Made by a program: the position numbers and the translations under genes. The notes beneath the pieces were generated by a model. The model saw only the letters and a list, made by a program, of their open reading frames with translations. It did no database searches and was not told where the DNA came from. DNA of 64,000 nucleotides from Euryhalocaulis sp050486445 (GTDB lineage Bacteria > Pseudomonadota > Alphaproteobacteria > Caulobacterales > Maricaulaceae). Numbering within the stretch: the stretch's first letter is position 1; the number at the start of each line of letters is the position of its first letter. The stretch is from NCBI GenBank assembly GCA_050486445.1, contig JBJHDH010000010.1, positions 17,328 to 81,327 of the forward strand, given 5' to 3'. Positions 1 through 7,679 of the stretch are shown here, piece by piece.

Positions 1-1
1 G

Positions 2-1393
2 TTAATCTATGGATGTGCCGAAAAAGTCGGTGCGGATGCGGCGCGAATAGGCGTCCGGATCGTAGCGCGTCACGGGCACGCCGAGATATTCGACATTCAG
101 CATGCCCATCGCCGCCAGCACCTGATAGGCGGCGACATAGGCGTCGCGCTCCGCCGCCGCCAAAGTGACGCGGGCGTTCAGGACCTCCTGCTCCGCATCC
201 AGCACGTCCAGCGTGGTGCGCAGGCCGACCTCGCCCTCGCGGCTGACGCCCTGAAAAGCCAGATCGCTGGCCTCCACCGCCGCCTGGGCGGAGCGGACCA
301 CCGCGCCAGCGGCCAGCCAGGAGGTCCAGGCCGTGGTCACGCGCTCTGTCGTGGCGCGGCGCTCCTGCGTCAGATCGTGGCGGGCGCGCTCGGCGAGCTG
401 GCGCGCCTGACGCACCTCTGCCTGTTGCAGGCCGCCGCTGAACAGCGGCACGCGCACGCCGGCGGTGATCTGATAGCCCTGGTTCCAGTCGCCGGCATAT
501 TGCGTGCGTTCGCGCCGCGACCAGGAACCGTCGACCGTGATCTGGGGAAACAGGTCGGATCGCGCAACACGGATATTCTCCCGCGCCGCCTCCTCGGCGA
601 ACTGCGCCGCGCCGAGCTGGGGGTTGAGCGAGAGCGCGACGCCGGTCGCCTCTTCCAGCGTTTCCGGCAGCGGCGGCGGCGGCGGCGGCTCGTCCAGCGT
701 GCCGGGCGGAAAGCCGACAATGCGCTCGAACGCCGCGCGCTGCTGCTGCAACTGCGCCTGCGCCGTGGTGAGATCGGCGCGCGCCAGCGCCAGACGCGAT
801 TCCGCCTGGGCCACGTCTGTGCGCGTCACCTCGCCGAGATTGAAGCGATTGGTCGCGGCGATGCGCTGATTGTCCAGCACATCGACATTGTTCAGGCGGA
901 TCTCGACCACGCTTTCGGCCCGCCGCACATCCATATAGGCGGCGACGGCGTCCAGCAGCACGGTCTGCTCTGTATTGCGCAGGATTTCCGCCTCGCGCCC
1001 GATATTGGCGCGGACCTGATTGCGCGCGCCGCCAACCAGACCGCCGCGAAAGATCGGCTGGCTGAGGGTCAGCCCATAGGTGCGCGGCGTGCTGTCCCGG
1101 CCGGGCATCGGAGCGGGAAGCATCTGCGGTGGATCGCCTAATTCGAAGAAGGACAAACCTTCGTTATAGGTGTAGCCGATGGAAGCGTTGCCCTCGATGG
1201 TGGGCAGGATCAGCGCCCGCGCGCGGATCAGTTCCTCGTCGGTGGCGCGCAACTGGGCGCGCTGGCCGGCCAGCAGCGGATTGGTGTCATAGGCCGCGGC
1301 CAGGGCGTCCATCAGCGTGTCGGCCCGCGCCGCGCCGCAGGCCAGCGACGCCGCCGCGACACCGGCCGCGATATATTGCGAAATTCGTATCAT
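2..1393 (-). CDS. tolC: TolC family outer membrane efflux protein
   Basis: Outer-membrane channel of type I secretion and tripartite efflux systems; a trimer forms a barrel plus periplasmic alpha-tunnel. About 463 residues from the chosen ATG, the normal length for TolC. The start at 1393 is picked because a signal peptide follows directly (hydrophobic stretch ending A-A-R-A near residue 24). The body has the two repeated OEP halves typical of the family, with long Gln/Ala/Arg-rich helices and a proline-rich linker near the middle (PPPPPPLPE). A further in-frame start upstream would place unrelated sequence before the signal peptide. A 13-bp inverted repeat lies just upstream. The pcm-like gene next door on the same strand is a common alphaproteobacterial neighbour. 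Confident family call; the exported substrate is unknown. Confidence 0.93.
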   Translation of the reverse strand: MIRISQYIAAGVAAASLACGAARADTLMDALAAAYDTNPLLAGQRAQLRATDEELIRARALILPTIEGNASIGYTYNEGLSFFELGDPPQMLPAPMPGRDSTPRTYGLTLSQPIFRGGLVGGARNQVRANIGREAEILRNTEQTVLLDAVAAYMDVRRAESVVEIRLNNVDVLDNQRIAATNRFNLGEVTRTDVAQAESRLALARADLTTAQAQLQQQRAAFERIVGFPPGTLDEPPPPPPLPETLEEATGVALSLNPQLGAAQFAEEAARENIRVARSDLFPQITVDGSWSRRERTQYAGDWNQGYQITAGVRVPLFSGGLQQAEVRQARQLAERARHDLTQERRATTERVTTAWTSWLAAGAVVRSAQAAVEASDLAFQGVSREGEVGLRTTLDVLDAEQEVLNARVTLAAAERDAYVAAYQVLAAMGMLNVEYLGVPVTRYDPDAYSRRIRTDFFGTSID

Positions 1394-1409
1394 TCCGGCT
1401 TTCTCTAAA

Positions 1410-1453
1410 GCGTTTCCAGACGAAGGGAAAGCCGGTTCGCCGTCTGGAAACGC
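1410..1453. repeat. 13-bp inverted repeat upstream of tolC
   Basis: Perfect inverted repeat: GCGTTTCCAGACG at 1410-1422 and its complement at 1441-1453, with an 18-nt loop. It sits in the 5' leader of tolC. The GCGTTT...AAACGC edges resemble the palindrome at 2868-2912, so it may belong to a dispersed palindromic family rather than being a specific operator. Confidence 0.6.
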
Positions 1454-1543
1454 GACAAAATAAAGACCCCGGGGCATTCACCCCACTGAGTGGGAATGCT
1501 TCGGGTCCGGACGCGGCGTCCCGCAAGGCGAAAGACGCCGCGC

Positions 1544-2194
1544 CTAAAACACGAAGGCCGGGCGCGGCGCAAAATCCGGCAGGAACGGGACGTCCGCATC
1601 GAACAGGTCGCGCCGGCCGACCGCGCCATTATTCCGCCGGTAGAGCGCCGCCCGGCCGGCGCCGCGCACGCGCTCGAACACGCCCAGCCGCCCGCCATCA
1701 GCGAGCTGGTCCAGCCATTCGCGCGGCGGGGATTCCACCGCGCCATTCACCAGAATCGCATCGAACGGCGCATGGCCCGGCGCGCCGGACGCCAGCGGCC
1801 CTTCCACAAGCATCACGCCCGGCGCCATTTCGGCCAGCAGCGTCTTCGCCTGCCCCGCCAGCGCGGAATCTTCCTCCACAGCGACGACGGCGGCGCCAAG
1901 CTGCGACAGGACGGCGGCGGAATAGCCGGCGCCGCACCCCAGATCCAGAACACGCTCGCCCGGCGCGATCTCCAGCGCCTGAACCAGCTTGGAAAAATCG
2001 CGCGGGCGCAGCAGCACGCGCCCCGGCGCCAGCTCTATATGCAGCTCGGCATAGGCGACGGCCGACTGGCTCTCCGGCAGGAAGCGCTCGCGCGGCAGGG
2101 TGCGCATCGCACCCGTCAGGCGCGTATCGCGCACATCGTTTGTGCGCACCTGCCCCTCCACCATCGCCCCGCGTTTCGCCGCGAAATCGGTCAT
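1544..2194 (-). CDS. Protein-L-isoaspartate O-methyltransferase family protein
   Basis: SAM-dependent methyltransferase of the Pcm/PIMT family, about 216 residues. The family converts isoaspartyl residues of damaged proteins to methyl esters so that they can revert to normal aspartyl linkages. Visible features are the N-terminal M-V-E-G-Q-V-R-T-N-D-V-R block typical of the alphaproteobacterial subfamily, the glycine-rich SAM loop VLDLGCGAGYSAAVL near residue 80, and an acidic residue after the second strand (AVVAVEED). The ATG at 2194 is chosen because the conserved N-terminal block starts there. Many alphaproteobacteria carry this gene immediately upstream of tolC, as here. Whether this subfamily truly repairs isoaspartate is not established by sequence. 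Confidence 0.85.
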   Translation of the reverse strand: MTDFAAKRGAMVEGQVRTNDVRDTRLTGAMRTLPRERFLPESQSAVAYAELHIELAPGRVLLRPRDFSKLVQALEIAPGERVLDLGCGAGYSAAVLSQLGAAVVAVEEDSALAGQAKTLLAEMAPGVMLVEGPLASGAPGHAPFDAILVNGAVESPPREWLDQLADGGRLGVFERVRGAGRAALYRRNNGAVGRRDLFDADVPFLPDFAPRPAFVF

Positions 2195-2338
2195 CGCCCT
2201 GCCCCGCCACTCATTCGTAGCGCCGTGTATAGCGCGCCCGGCGCGCCCGGCAATCCGCGCCCTGCGCCGGGCCGCCATATCCGGCGCGCCGCTTGCGCCT
2301 GAAAATGCCGCGCCCTACAAGGCGATCCCCGCACCGGC

Positions 2339-2412
2339 GGCCCCGTGGCGGAGTGGTTACGCAGAGGACTGCAAATCCTTGTACCCCGGTTCGATTCCGG
2401 GCGGGGCCTCCA
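2339..2412 (+). tRNA. tRNA-Cys (anticodon GCA)
   Basis: Complete cloverleaf: acceptor GGCCCCG pairs with CGGGGCC, D-arm GGAGTGGTTACGC, anticodon loop CTGCAAA with GCA, T-loop GGTTCGATTCC, encoded CCA at 2410-2412. A U precedes the CCA as expected for tRNA-Cys. Confidence 0.95.
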
Positions 2413-2584
2413 GCCTTCCGGCGACTCCGGTTCGTCCGTCCCGGCCCGGTCCGGCAAGCCAGCCGCTTTATCGATTCGCGCGATTCGCGCCTGAAACAGC
2501 GCCTGAGGGACGCATGGCCCCGCCCGGCAGAGCCCGGCGTTTGCATTCTGCTAATTGTTCTAAAAAGACTTTTTCCAAAACTGG

Positions 2585-2612
2585 TTAATATTAACTCTGC
2601 GTTAAGTATGAT
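2585..2612 (+). promoter_or_regulatory. CtrA-type binding site with overlapping promoter
   Basis: TTAA at 2591-2594 and TTAA at 2602-2605 are separated by exactly 7 bases, the full consensus TTAA-N7-TTAA of the cell-cycle regulator CtrA. A further TTAA lies at 2585-2588. A -10-like TATGAT follows at 2607-2612, so the site overlaps the expected -35 region, as in CtrA-activated promoters. The local AT-rich composition contrasts with the surroundings. No protein gene follows on this strand before the terminator at 2671, which points to a small RNA. Confidence 0.55.
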
Positions 2613-2618
2613 TCGCCT

Positions 2619-2700
2619 AAATGAGCGCGTCTTCCCTGAAGACACCCCACCATTCACCCAACGCCTTTCCGGGGGCTCGGTAACGAGCCCCCGTTTTTTT
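2619..2700 (+). ncRNA. Candidate CtrA-controlled small RNA
   Basis: About 80 nt lie between the predicted start point (about 7 nt after TATGAT) and a strong intrinsic terminator. The stretch has no plausible ribosome binding site or closed reading frame, contains C-rich unpaired segments (ACACCCCACCATTCACCC) that could pair with purine-rich ribosome binding sites, and ends in a GC hairpin plus seven T. Inferred only from promoter-plus-terminator architecture; no known RNA family is recognised. Confidence 0.35.
2671..2700 (+). terminator. Rho-independent terminator
   Basis: GGGGGCTCG (2671-2679) pairs with CGAGCCCCC (2684-2692) around a GTAA loop, followed by G and seven T. It would end the small-RNA candidate or read-through from tRNA-Cys. 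Confidence 0.85.
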
Positions 2701-2709
2701 CGCGCCCGT

Positions 2710-2757
2710 TTGGGTGCGGGAGGGGCATTCCACTTGGGTGCGGGAGGGGCATTCCAC
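2710..2757 (+). repeat. 24-bp tandem repeat, two copies
   Basis: The 24-bp unit beginning TTGGGTGCGGGAGGGG occurs twice without spacer, at 2710-2733 and 2734-2757, with no mismatches. Noncoding and directly after a terminator. No function is evident. Confidence 0.85.
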
Positions 2758-2812
2758 GGCGAATACGCCCCGGGCCAGCAAGGACGCTTGAATTGTCCGG
2801 AACGGGGCTGAT

Positions 2813-2853
2813 ATAGAGCGCGCGGGCTGAACGGATCGGCCCGCGCGCTCTAT
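2813..2853. terminator. 15-bp hairpin, terminator or dispersed palindrome
   Basis: ATAGAGCGCGCGGGC at 2813-2827 is perfectly complemented at 2839-2853, followed by C and five T. It could act as a terminator. The TAGAGC edge is shared with the palindrome at 37636-37669, which suggests a dispersed element. Confidence 0.5.
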
Positions 2854-2867
2854 CTTTTTGTTTTGCC

Positions 2868-2912
2868 GCGTTTTCGAACCGAAAAAGTGGTTTTCACTTT
2901 TTCTGAAAACGC
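2868..2912. repeat. Dispersed palindromic element
   Basis: Nested inverted repeat: GCGTTTTC (2868-2875) with GAAAACGC (2905-2912), and inside it GAAAAAGTG (2881-2889) with CACTTTTTC (2895-2903). Palindromes with these GCGTTTTC/GAAAACGC edges are scattered in many alphaproteobacterial genomes. It lies just upstream of tRNA-Asn. Confidence 0.6.
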
Positions 2913-2951
2913 TTATGCCACCTCGCGCCGCGCACGCGGACGCAGTGCTGT

Positions 2952-3027
2952 TCCCCGGTAGCTCAGTTGGTAGAGCAATCGGCTGTTAACCGATCGGTCG
3001 CTGGTTCGAGTCCGGCCCGGGGAGCCA
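2952..3027 (+). tRNA. tRNA-Asn (anticodon GTT)
   Basis: Acceptor TCCCCGG pairs with CCGGGGA, D-arm AGCTCAGTTGGTAGAGC, anticodon loop CTGTTAA with GTT, T-arm loop TTCGAGT, discriminator G and encoded CCA at 3025-3027. Confidence 0.96.
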
Positions 3028-3141
3028 CCGCCTTCCAGGCGTCTTTTCCGACCTTCTGAATTTTCTTTCCGCCCGCGCTGGCTGGCCAGCCCGATTGCAT
3101 CGCCCACTGGCCAAAGCGGCCGGAAGCCGTCACCCTGCCCG

Positions 3142-3219
3142 GCGGCGCGCATAGCGGCCGTCAGAACGTGTGGCGCGCATCGCGGGTCGCCAGAACGTGT
3201 GGCGCGCGTAGCGGGCCGC
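3142..3219 (+). repeat. 29-bp tandem repeat upstream of the paralogue cluster
   Basis: Units beginning CAGAACGTGTGGCGCGC occur at 3162-3190 and 3191-3219, differing at a few positions. A degraded partial copy (GGCGCGCATAGCGG) precedes them at about 3142-3161. The array ends about 50 bp before the start codon at 3270, in the leader or promoter region of the three-paralogue operon. Confidence 0.7.
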
Positions 3220-3269
3220 CCAACGGGACAAGCCGGTCCACCGGCGCGGCGTGGGAGGAAGACGAAGAC

Positions 3270-4652
3270 ATGACAGGCGTGAAGATTCCAGCGTGGGGAG
3301 CGGCCGCGCTGGCGGCGGGAATTCTGGTCTCGCCGGGGGCCATGGCCCAGACCATGCCGGATATTGGCTTTGAGAGCGTGGGGCGCGGCGCGCCGCTGGC
3401 GGCGAGCGTCCATGACATGGATGTGGTTGGGCCGGCCTGGACGCCCGGCCCCGGCGCCCAGCGCCTGAACGGCTTTCGCCCCGAAGACTTGCCGGAAGGG
3501 ATTGAGCCTCTGCCGGTCGATATTTTCACCACCGAGGATTTCTACGCCGACAGCGCGCTGTGGACCGATCCGCGCTATTTCCGTTGCAACAGCCCCTATG
3601 CGACCGAGGATCAATGGGGCGCAGCCATCGGCAATCCGCTGATCCTGACGGACGATCCCGCCGACGGCGTATGGGGCCATTGCGACCGCGACTATCCGCG
3701 CGAGGCCATTGTCAGCCCCTATGGATTCGAGACAGCGCAGGAGCATTATGAAGCTCTGCTCGCTGAAACTACGGCGCGCGGCGGGCCGGGCGAATACACA
3801 TATGAGAATTTCCCGGCCGCCGAATGGACCGGCGTTTATGACCGGCCGCTATTCGCGCCCAATCACACGAGCTGGTACTGGATGCGGCACAATCAGGCCG
3901 CCACCGTCATCTCGCTGCTGACGCCCGAATATCAGGAGCGGATGGTTCAGGAGGCCTATCACCACGTCAACACGAACGTGCCGCTGTGGCCCTCCACCTT
4001 CTGCTGGCCAGAGGGGTTCATGCGCCGCTGGCACATGGCCTCGGTGTGGGAGCATTACATCATCGCCACGCCGGACATCGTGCAGATCATGGCGGGCGTG
4101 GCGCGCAATTTCATCACCAATGTCCATATCGGCCGCGAATTCGTGATGGACGATGTGGAGCAAGGCGGCGTGCCGCGCCTGGGCGCCGCCGTGCCGCGCT
4201 GGTACGGCGAGACCATCGGCTTCTGGGATGGCGATGTGCTGATCACCTGGACGTCGAACATTCAGGGATGGAAGGCGCACGCCGCTTTCGAGCATTCCAA
4301 CAAGATGCAGTCGATCGAAATCTACACGCCCCTGCGTGACGCCGATGGCAATTTCACCGGCCTCAACCACGAGACCATTCTGTATGATGAAGAGGCGCTG
4401 GTGGAGCCGGTGCGCATCGTGCGCAATCTGAACAGGCTGGGCGATTATCAGGACCAGACGCCCTATGTGTTTATCGAATGCGTGCAGACGATTTTCCCGG
4501 TCGAGGGCCGCGCCGCGCCCCTGAGCCCCGGCGCGACGTTCGAATATACCGTGCCGGACATGTATGGGCGGCCATGGGCCAGAATCTGGGAACAGTATCA
4601 CGAGCAGGGCATGGAGCGGCCCGAAGAGGACGACATGTTCAGCTTCGACTAA
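3270..4652 (+). CDS. Uncharacterised exported protein, paralogue 1 of 3
   Basis: 460-residue secreted protein of unknown function. The ATG at 3270 follows a GGAGG site, and a signal peptide ends at A-M-A-Q near residue 26. The mature protein opens with T-M-P-D-I-G-F-E-S-V-G-R-G. It has exactly four cysteines (in FRCNS, WGHCDRDYP, STFCWPEGF and FIECVQ), all conserved in the two downstream paralogues, which suggests two disulphides. Its core contains WYGETIGFWDGDVLITWTSN, which resembles the WYGES-G-WEGDTLVV signature of a large uncharacterised exported family found as paralogue expansions in proteobacteria and acidobacteria. That link is from memory. The C-terminus ends RPEEDDMFSFD. It heads a probable operon; no enzymatic residues can be assigned. 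Confidence 0.85.
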   Translation: MTGVKIPAWGAAALAAGILVSPGAMAQTMPDIGFESVGRGAPLAASVHDMDVVGPAWTPGPGAQRLNGFRPEDLPEGIEPLPVDIFTTEDFYADSALWTDPRYFRCNSPYATEDQWGAAIGNPLILTDDPADGVWGHCDRDYPREAIVSPYGFETAQEHYEALLAETTARGGPGEYTYENFPAAEWTGVYDRPLFAPNHTSWYWMRHNQAATVISLLTPEYQERMVQEAYHHVNTNVPLWPSTFCWPEGFMRRWHMASVWEHYIIATPDIVQIMAGVARNFITNVHIGREFVMDDVEQGGVPRLGAAVPRWYGETIGFWDGDVLITWTSNIQGWKAHAAFEHSNKMQSIEIYTPLRDADGNFTGLNHETILYDEEALVEPVRIVRNLNRLGDYQDQTPYVFIECVQTIFPVEGRAAPLSPGATFEYTVPDMYGRPWARIWEQYHEQGMERPEEDDMFSFD

Positions 4653-4718
4653 GAGCCGAAAAAACTCGGCTATCGGGGCCGGCTATCGCGAACAGGCGTG
4701 ACTGGGGAGGATGCGCCA

Positions 4719-6125
4719 ATGACTGCGCAAAATGTGTGGAGGACGTGTGTGCTTGCTGGCGGCGCGATGGCCACGGCGATGGCGATGACGATGGCCGCGC
4801 CGCGGGCGATGGCCCAGACCATGCCGGATATCGGCTTTGAGAGCGTCGGGCGCGGCGCGCCACTGGCCGACAGCGTGCGCGGCATGGACATGGTGGGTCC
4901 GGGCTGGGTTGGGGGCTTTGGCCCAAACGCCGAGCGGCAGCTGAACGGCTTTCCCGCCGACGCGCCGCCGCCGGGGGTTGAGCCTCTGGCGGTGGACCTG
5001 TTCACCACCACCGATTTCTACGCCGATCAGGAATTATGGTCCGACCCGCGCTATTTCCGCTGCAACAGCCCTTTCGCCACCGAAGTGCAACGCGGTGTTC
5101 TGTCGCCGCCGCCGCTCACCGACAATGCGCCTGACGGGCCGTGGGGCCATTGCGACCGCGATTATCCGCGCGACTCCATTGTCAGCCCCTACGGCTTCGC
5201 CAACGCGCAGGAGCATTACGAGGCGCTGATGGAGGAAACCACGGCGCGCGGCGGGCCGGGCGAATACAGCTATGCGGATTTCCCCGCCGCCGATTGGAAC
5301 GGCGTCTATCAGCGCCCGACGGCGGCGGCCGATCAGGCGACCTGGTACTGGCACCAGCACAACCAGACCTCGACCATTCTGTCGCTGCTGACGCCGCAAT
5401 ATCAGGAATGGATGGTGCAGGAGGCCTATCACCATATTCACGGCAACGCGCTGTGGCCTTCCACCTTCTGCTGGCCGGAAGGCTTCATGCGCCGCTTCTA
5501 CCCCTATTCGGTGTGGGAGCATTATGTGATCGCGACGCCGGACATCGTGCAGATCATGGCGGGCGTGGCGCGCAACTTCATCACCAATGTCCATATCGGC
5601 CGCGAATTCGTGATGGACGATGTGGAACAGGGCGGCGTGCCGCGTCTCGGCGCCGCGGTGCCGCGCTGGTACGGCGAGACCATCGGCTTCTGGGATGGCG
5701 ATGTGCTCATCACCTGGACGTCCAATGTCCAGGCATGGAAGGCGCATTCCTCGTTCGAATTTTCGAACAAGTTTCAGTCGATCGAGATCTACACACCCCT
5801 GCGTGACGCCGATGGCAATTTCACCGGCCTCAATCACGAGACCATCCTGTATGACGAAGAGGCGCTGGCGGAGCCGGTGCGCATCGTGCGCAATCTGGAC
5901 AAGATCAATAATTACACCGACGCCAACGCCACGCCCTATGTGTTTATCGAATGCGTGCAGACGATCTTCCCGGTCGAAGGGATCAATGTGCCGATGTCGC
6001 CGGGCGCGACCTTCCCGTTCACCGTGCCGGACATGTATGGCCGGCCCTGGGGCCAGATCTGGGAGCAGTATCACGAGCAGGGCATGCAGCGCCCGGAAGA
6101 AGACGATATGTTCAGCTTCGACTGA
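4719..6125 (+). CDS. Uncharacterised exported protein, paralogue 2 of 3
   Basis: 468 residues, 66 bp downstream of paralogue 1. The ATG at 4719 is chosen over an in-frame start at 4698 because GGGGAGG lies 8 nt before it. A signal peptide ends at A-M-A-Q, and the mature N-terminus T-M-P-D-I-G-F-E-S-V-G-R-G is identical to paralogue 1. The four cysteine contexts and the WYGETIGFWDGDVLITWTSN core are conserved. Over the core, about 4073-4254 against 5533-5714, the DNA of the two genes differs only at a few synonymous third positions, while N-terminal and linker regions have diverged. This points to strong constraint or gene conversion. The C-terminus is RPEEDDMFSFD. Function unknown. Confidence 0.85.
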   Translation: MTAQNVWRTCVLAGGAMATAMAMTMAAPRAMAQTMPDIGFESVGRGAPLADSVRGMDMVGPGWVGGFGPNAERQLNGFPADAPPPGVEPLAVDLFTTTDFYADQELWSDPRYFRCNSPFATEVQRGVLSPPPLTDNAPDGPWGHCDRDYPRDSIVSPYGFANAQEHYEALMEETTARGGPGEYSYADFPAADWNGVYQRPTAAADQATWYWHQHNQTSTILSLLTPQYQEWMVQEAYHHIHGNALWPSTFCWPEGFMRRFYPYSVWEHYVIATPDIVQIMAGVARNFITNVHIGREFVMDDVEQGGVPRLGAAVPRWYGETIGFWDGDVLITWTSNVQAWKAHSSFEFSNKFQSIEIYTPLRDADGNFTGLNHETILYDEEALAEPVRIVRNLDKINNYTDANATPYVFIECVQTIFPVEGINVPMSPGATFPFTVPDMYGRPWGQIWEQYHEQGMQRPEEDDMFSFD

Positions 6126-6163
6126 GGACCGGAGAAACAATTCCGGCGGACGGGGAGGACAGG

Positions 6164-7558
6164 ATGCGGGGAACGGGACTCTGGACGGTCCTTGCAGGAT
6201 CGGCCGTGGCGGCGGCGCTGGGTGGAACTCAGGCCGCGGCGCAGGCCATGCCCGACATCGGCTTTGAAAGCGTGGGGCGCGGCTGGCCGCTGGCCGCCGA
6301 CATCTATGACCATGAGGTGGTGGGCGCGACCGTGGTGCGGGGATTCGGGCAGGCCGCTGTGCCCAACCCGCCTTTTATCGGTCTGGCCCGCGACGGCGCG
6401 GCGCCGGAGGGCGTCGAGCCTTTGCCGGTGGACCTTTTCACCACCACGGATTTCTACGCCGATCGGGAATTGTGGTCCGATCCGCGCTATTTCCGCTGCA
6501 ACAGCAATTTCACGCTGGAAAACGATATGTGGACCGGCTCGCGCCTGCTTTCCGGCGACGATCCCGCGACCGGTCCCTGGGGTCATTGCGAGCGCGACTA
6601 TCCGCGTGAGGCCATTGTCAGCCCCTATGGATTTTCCTCCGCGCAGGACCATTACGAGGCGCTGCTGGAGGAGACGCGCGGACGCGGCGGGCCGGACGAA
6701 TACGACTATGCGGACTTTCCGGCGGCCGACTGGACCGGCGTCTATATGCATCCCGGCCGCCAGCCGGGGAACGAGAACTGGTACCGGCTGACACGCAATC
6801 AGGTTCCCACCATCCTTTCCCTGCTGACGCCGGAATATCAGGAACGGATGGTGCAGGAATCCTATCACCACGCGAGCACGAACGCGCCGCAATGGCCTTC
6901 GACCTATTGCTGGCCCGAGGGCTTCATGCGCCGCTGGCATTATGCCGCGACATGGGAGCATTACATCATCGCCACGCCGGACATCGTGCAGATTCTGGCC
7001 GGCGTGGCGCGCAACTTCGTCACCAATGTCCATATCGGGCGCGAGTTTGTGATGGACGACGTGGCCGCCGGCGGCGTCCCCCGGATCGGCGCCGCGGTGC
7101 CGCGCTGGTATGGCGAGACTGTTGGCTTCTGGGATGGCGACACGCTGATTACCTGGACCTCCAACATCCAGGGATGGATGGCGCACTCGGCCTTCGAGCA
7201 TTCCAACAAAATGCAGTCGATCGAAATCTATACGCCAAACCGCGACGTGGACGGCAATTTCCTGGGCCTCAATCACGAAGCCATTCTCTATGACGATGAG
7301 GCGCTGGCCGAGCCGGTGCGTATCGTGCGCAACTTCAACAAGATGGGCGGTTACCGCGACCAGACGCCCTATGTGTTTATCGAATGCGTGCAGACCATTT
7401 TCCCCGTGGCGGGGAACAACACGCCGCTGTCGCCCGGCGACACGTTTCAGTACACGGTCCCGGACATGTATGGGCGGCCCTGGGCCCGAATCTGGGAGCA
7501 GTATCACGAGCAGGGCATGGAACGGCCTGAAGAAGAGGATATGTTCAGCTTTGACTAG
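6164..7558 (+). CDS. Uncharacterised exported protein, paralogue 3 of 3
   Basis: 464 residues, starting 38 bp after paralogue 2 behind a GGGGAGG site. The ATG at 6164 begins a signal peptide ending A-A-A-Q-A. This is the most divergent copy: it reads WGHCERDYP, STYCWPEGF and WYGETVGFWDGDTLITWTSN, keeps all four cysteines and ends RPEEEDMFSFD. The T-L in place of V-L in the core makes it the copy closest to the WEGDTLVV signature of the wider family. Short spacing and same strand suggest co-transcription with paralogues 1 and 2. Secreted and probably periplasmic or surface-located; role unknown. Confidence 0.85.
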   Translation: MRGTGLWTVLAGSAVAAALGGTQAAAQAMPDIGFESVGRGWPLAADIYDHEVVGATVVRGFGQAAVPNPPFIGLARDGAAPEGVEPLPVDLFTTTDFYADRELWSDPRYFRCNSNFTLENDMWTGSRLLSGDDPATGPWGHCERDYPREAIVSPYGFSSAQDHYEALLEETRGRGGPDEYDYADFPAADWTGVYMHPGRQPGNENWYRLTRNQVPTILSLLTPEYQERMVQESYHHASTNAPQWPSTYCWPEGFMRRWHYAATWEHYIIATPDIVQILAGVARNFVTNVHIGREFVMDDVAAGGVPRIGAAVPRWYGETVGFWDGDTLITWTSNIQGWMAHSAFEHSNKMQSIEIYTPNRDVDGNFLGLNHEAILYDDEALAEPVRIVRNFNKMGGYRDQTPYVFIECVQTIFPVAGNNTPLSPGDTFQYTVPDMYGRPWARIWEQYHEQGMERPEEEDMFSFD

Positions 7559-7679
7559 GTTTTGGCGTCCAGCGGGGGCCGGCTGACCCGAACATGAACA
7601 AAAAGTATCTGGATCGTTGCGTTCCGTTCAGCGATTCAGGGATATACACTCCGGCCCAGGAGTGAGGGAGAAGACGAAG

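Noticed and set aside
1129..2220. 363-codon plus-strand frame opposite tolC and pcm
   Set aside because: Arg/Pro-rich antisense shadow of two solid genes.
3142..3219. CRISPR-like repeat
   Set aside because: Units are directly adjacent without spacers and only two are complete.
5034..7507. Long minus-strand frames opposite paralogues 2 and 3
   Set aside because: They repeat with the paralogues because the underlying genes are duplicated; sequence is a His/Arg/Asp-rich reverse translation with no signal or motif.
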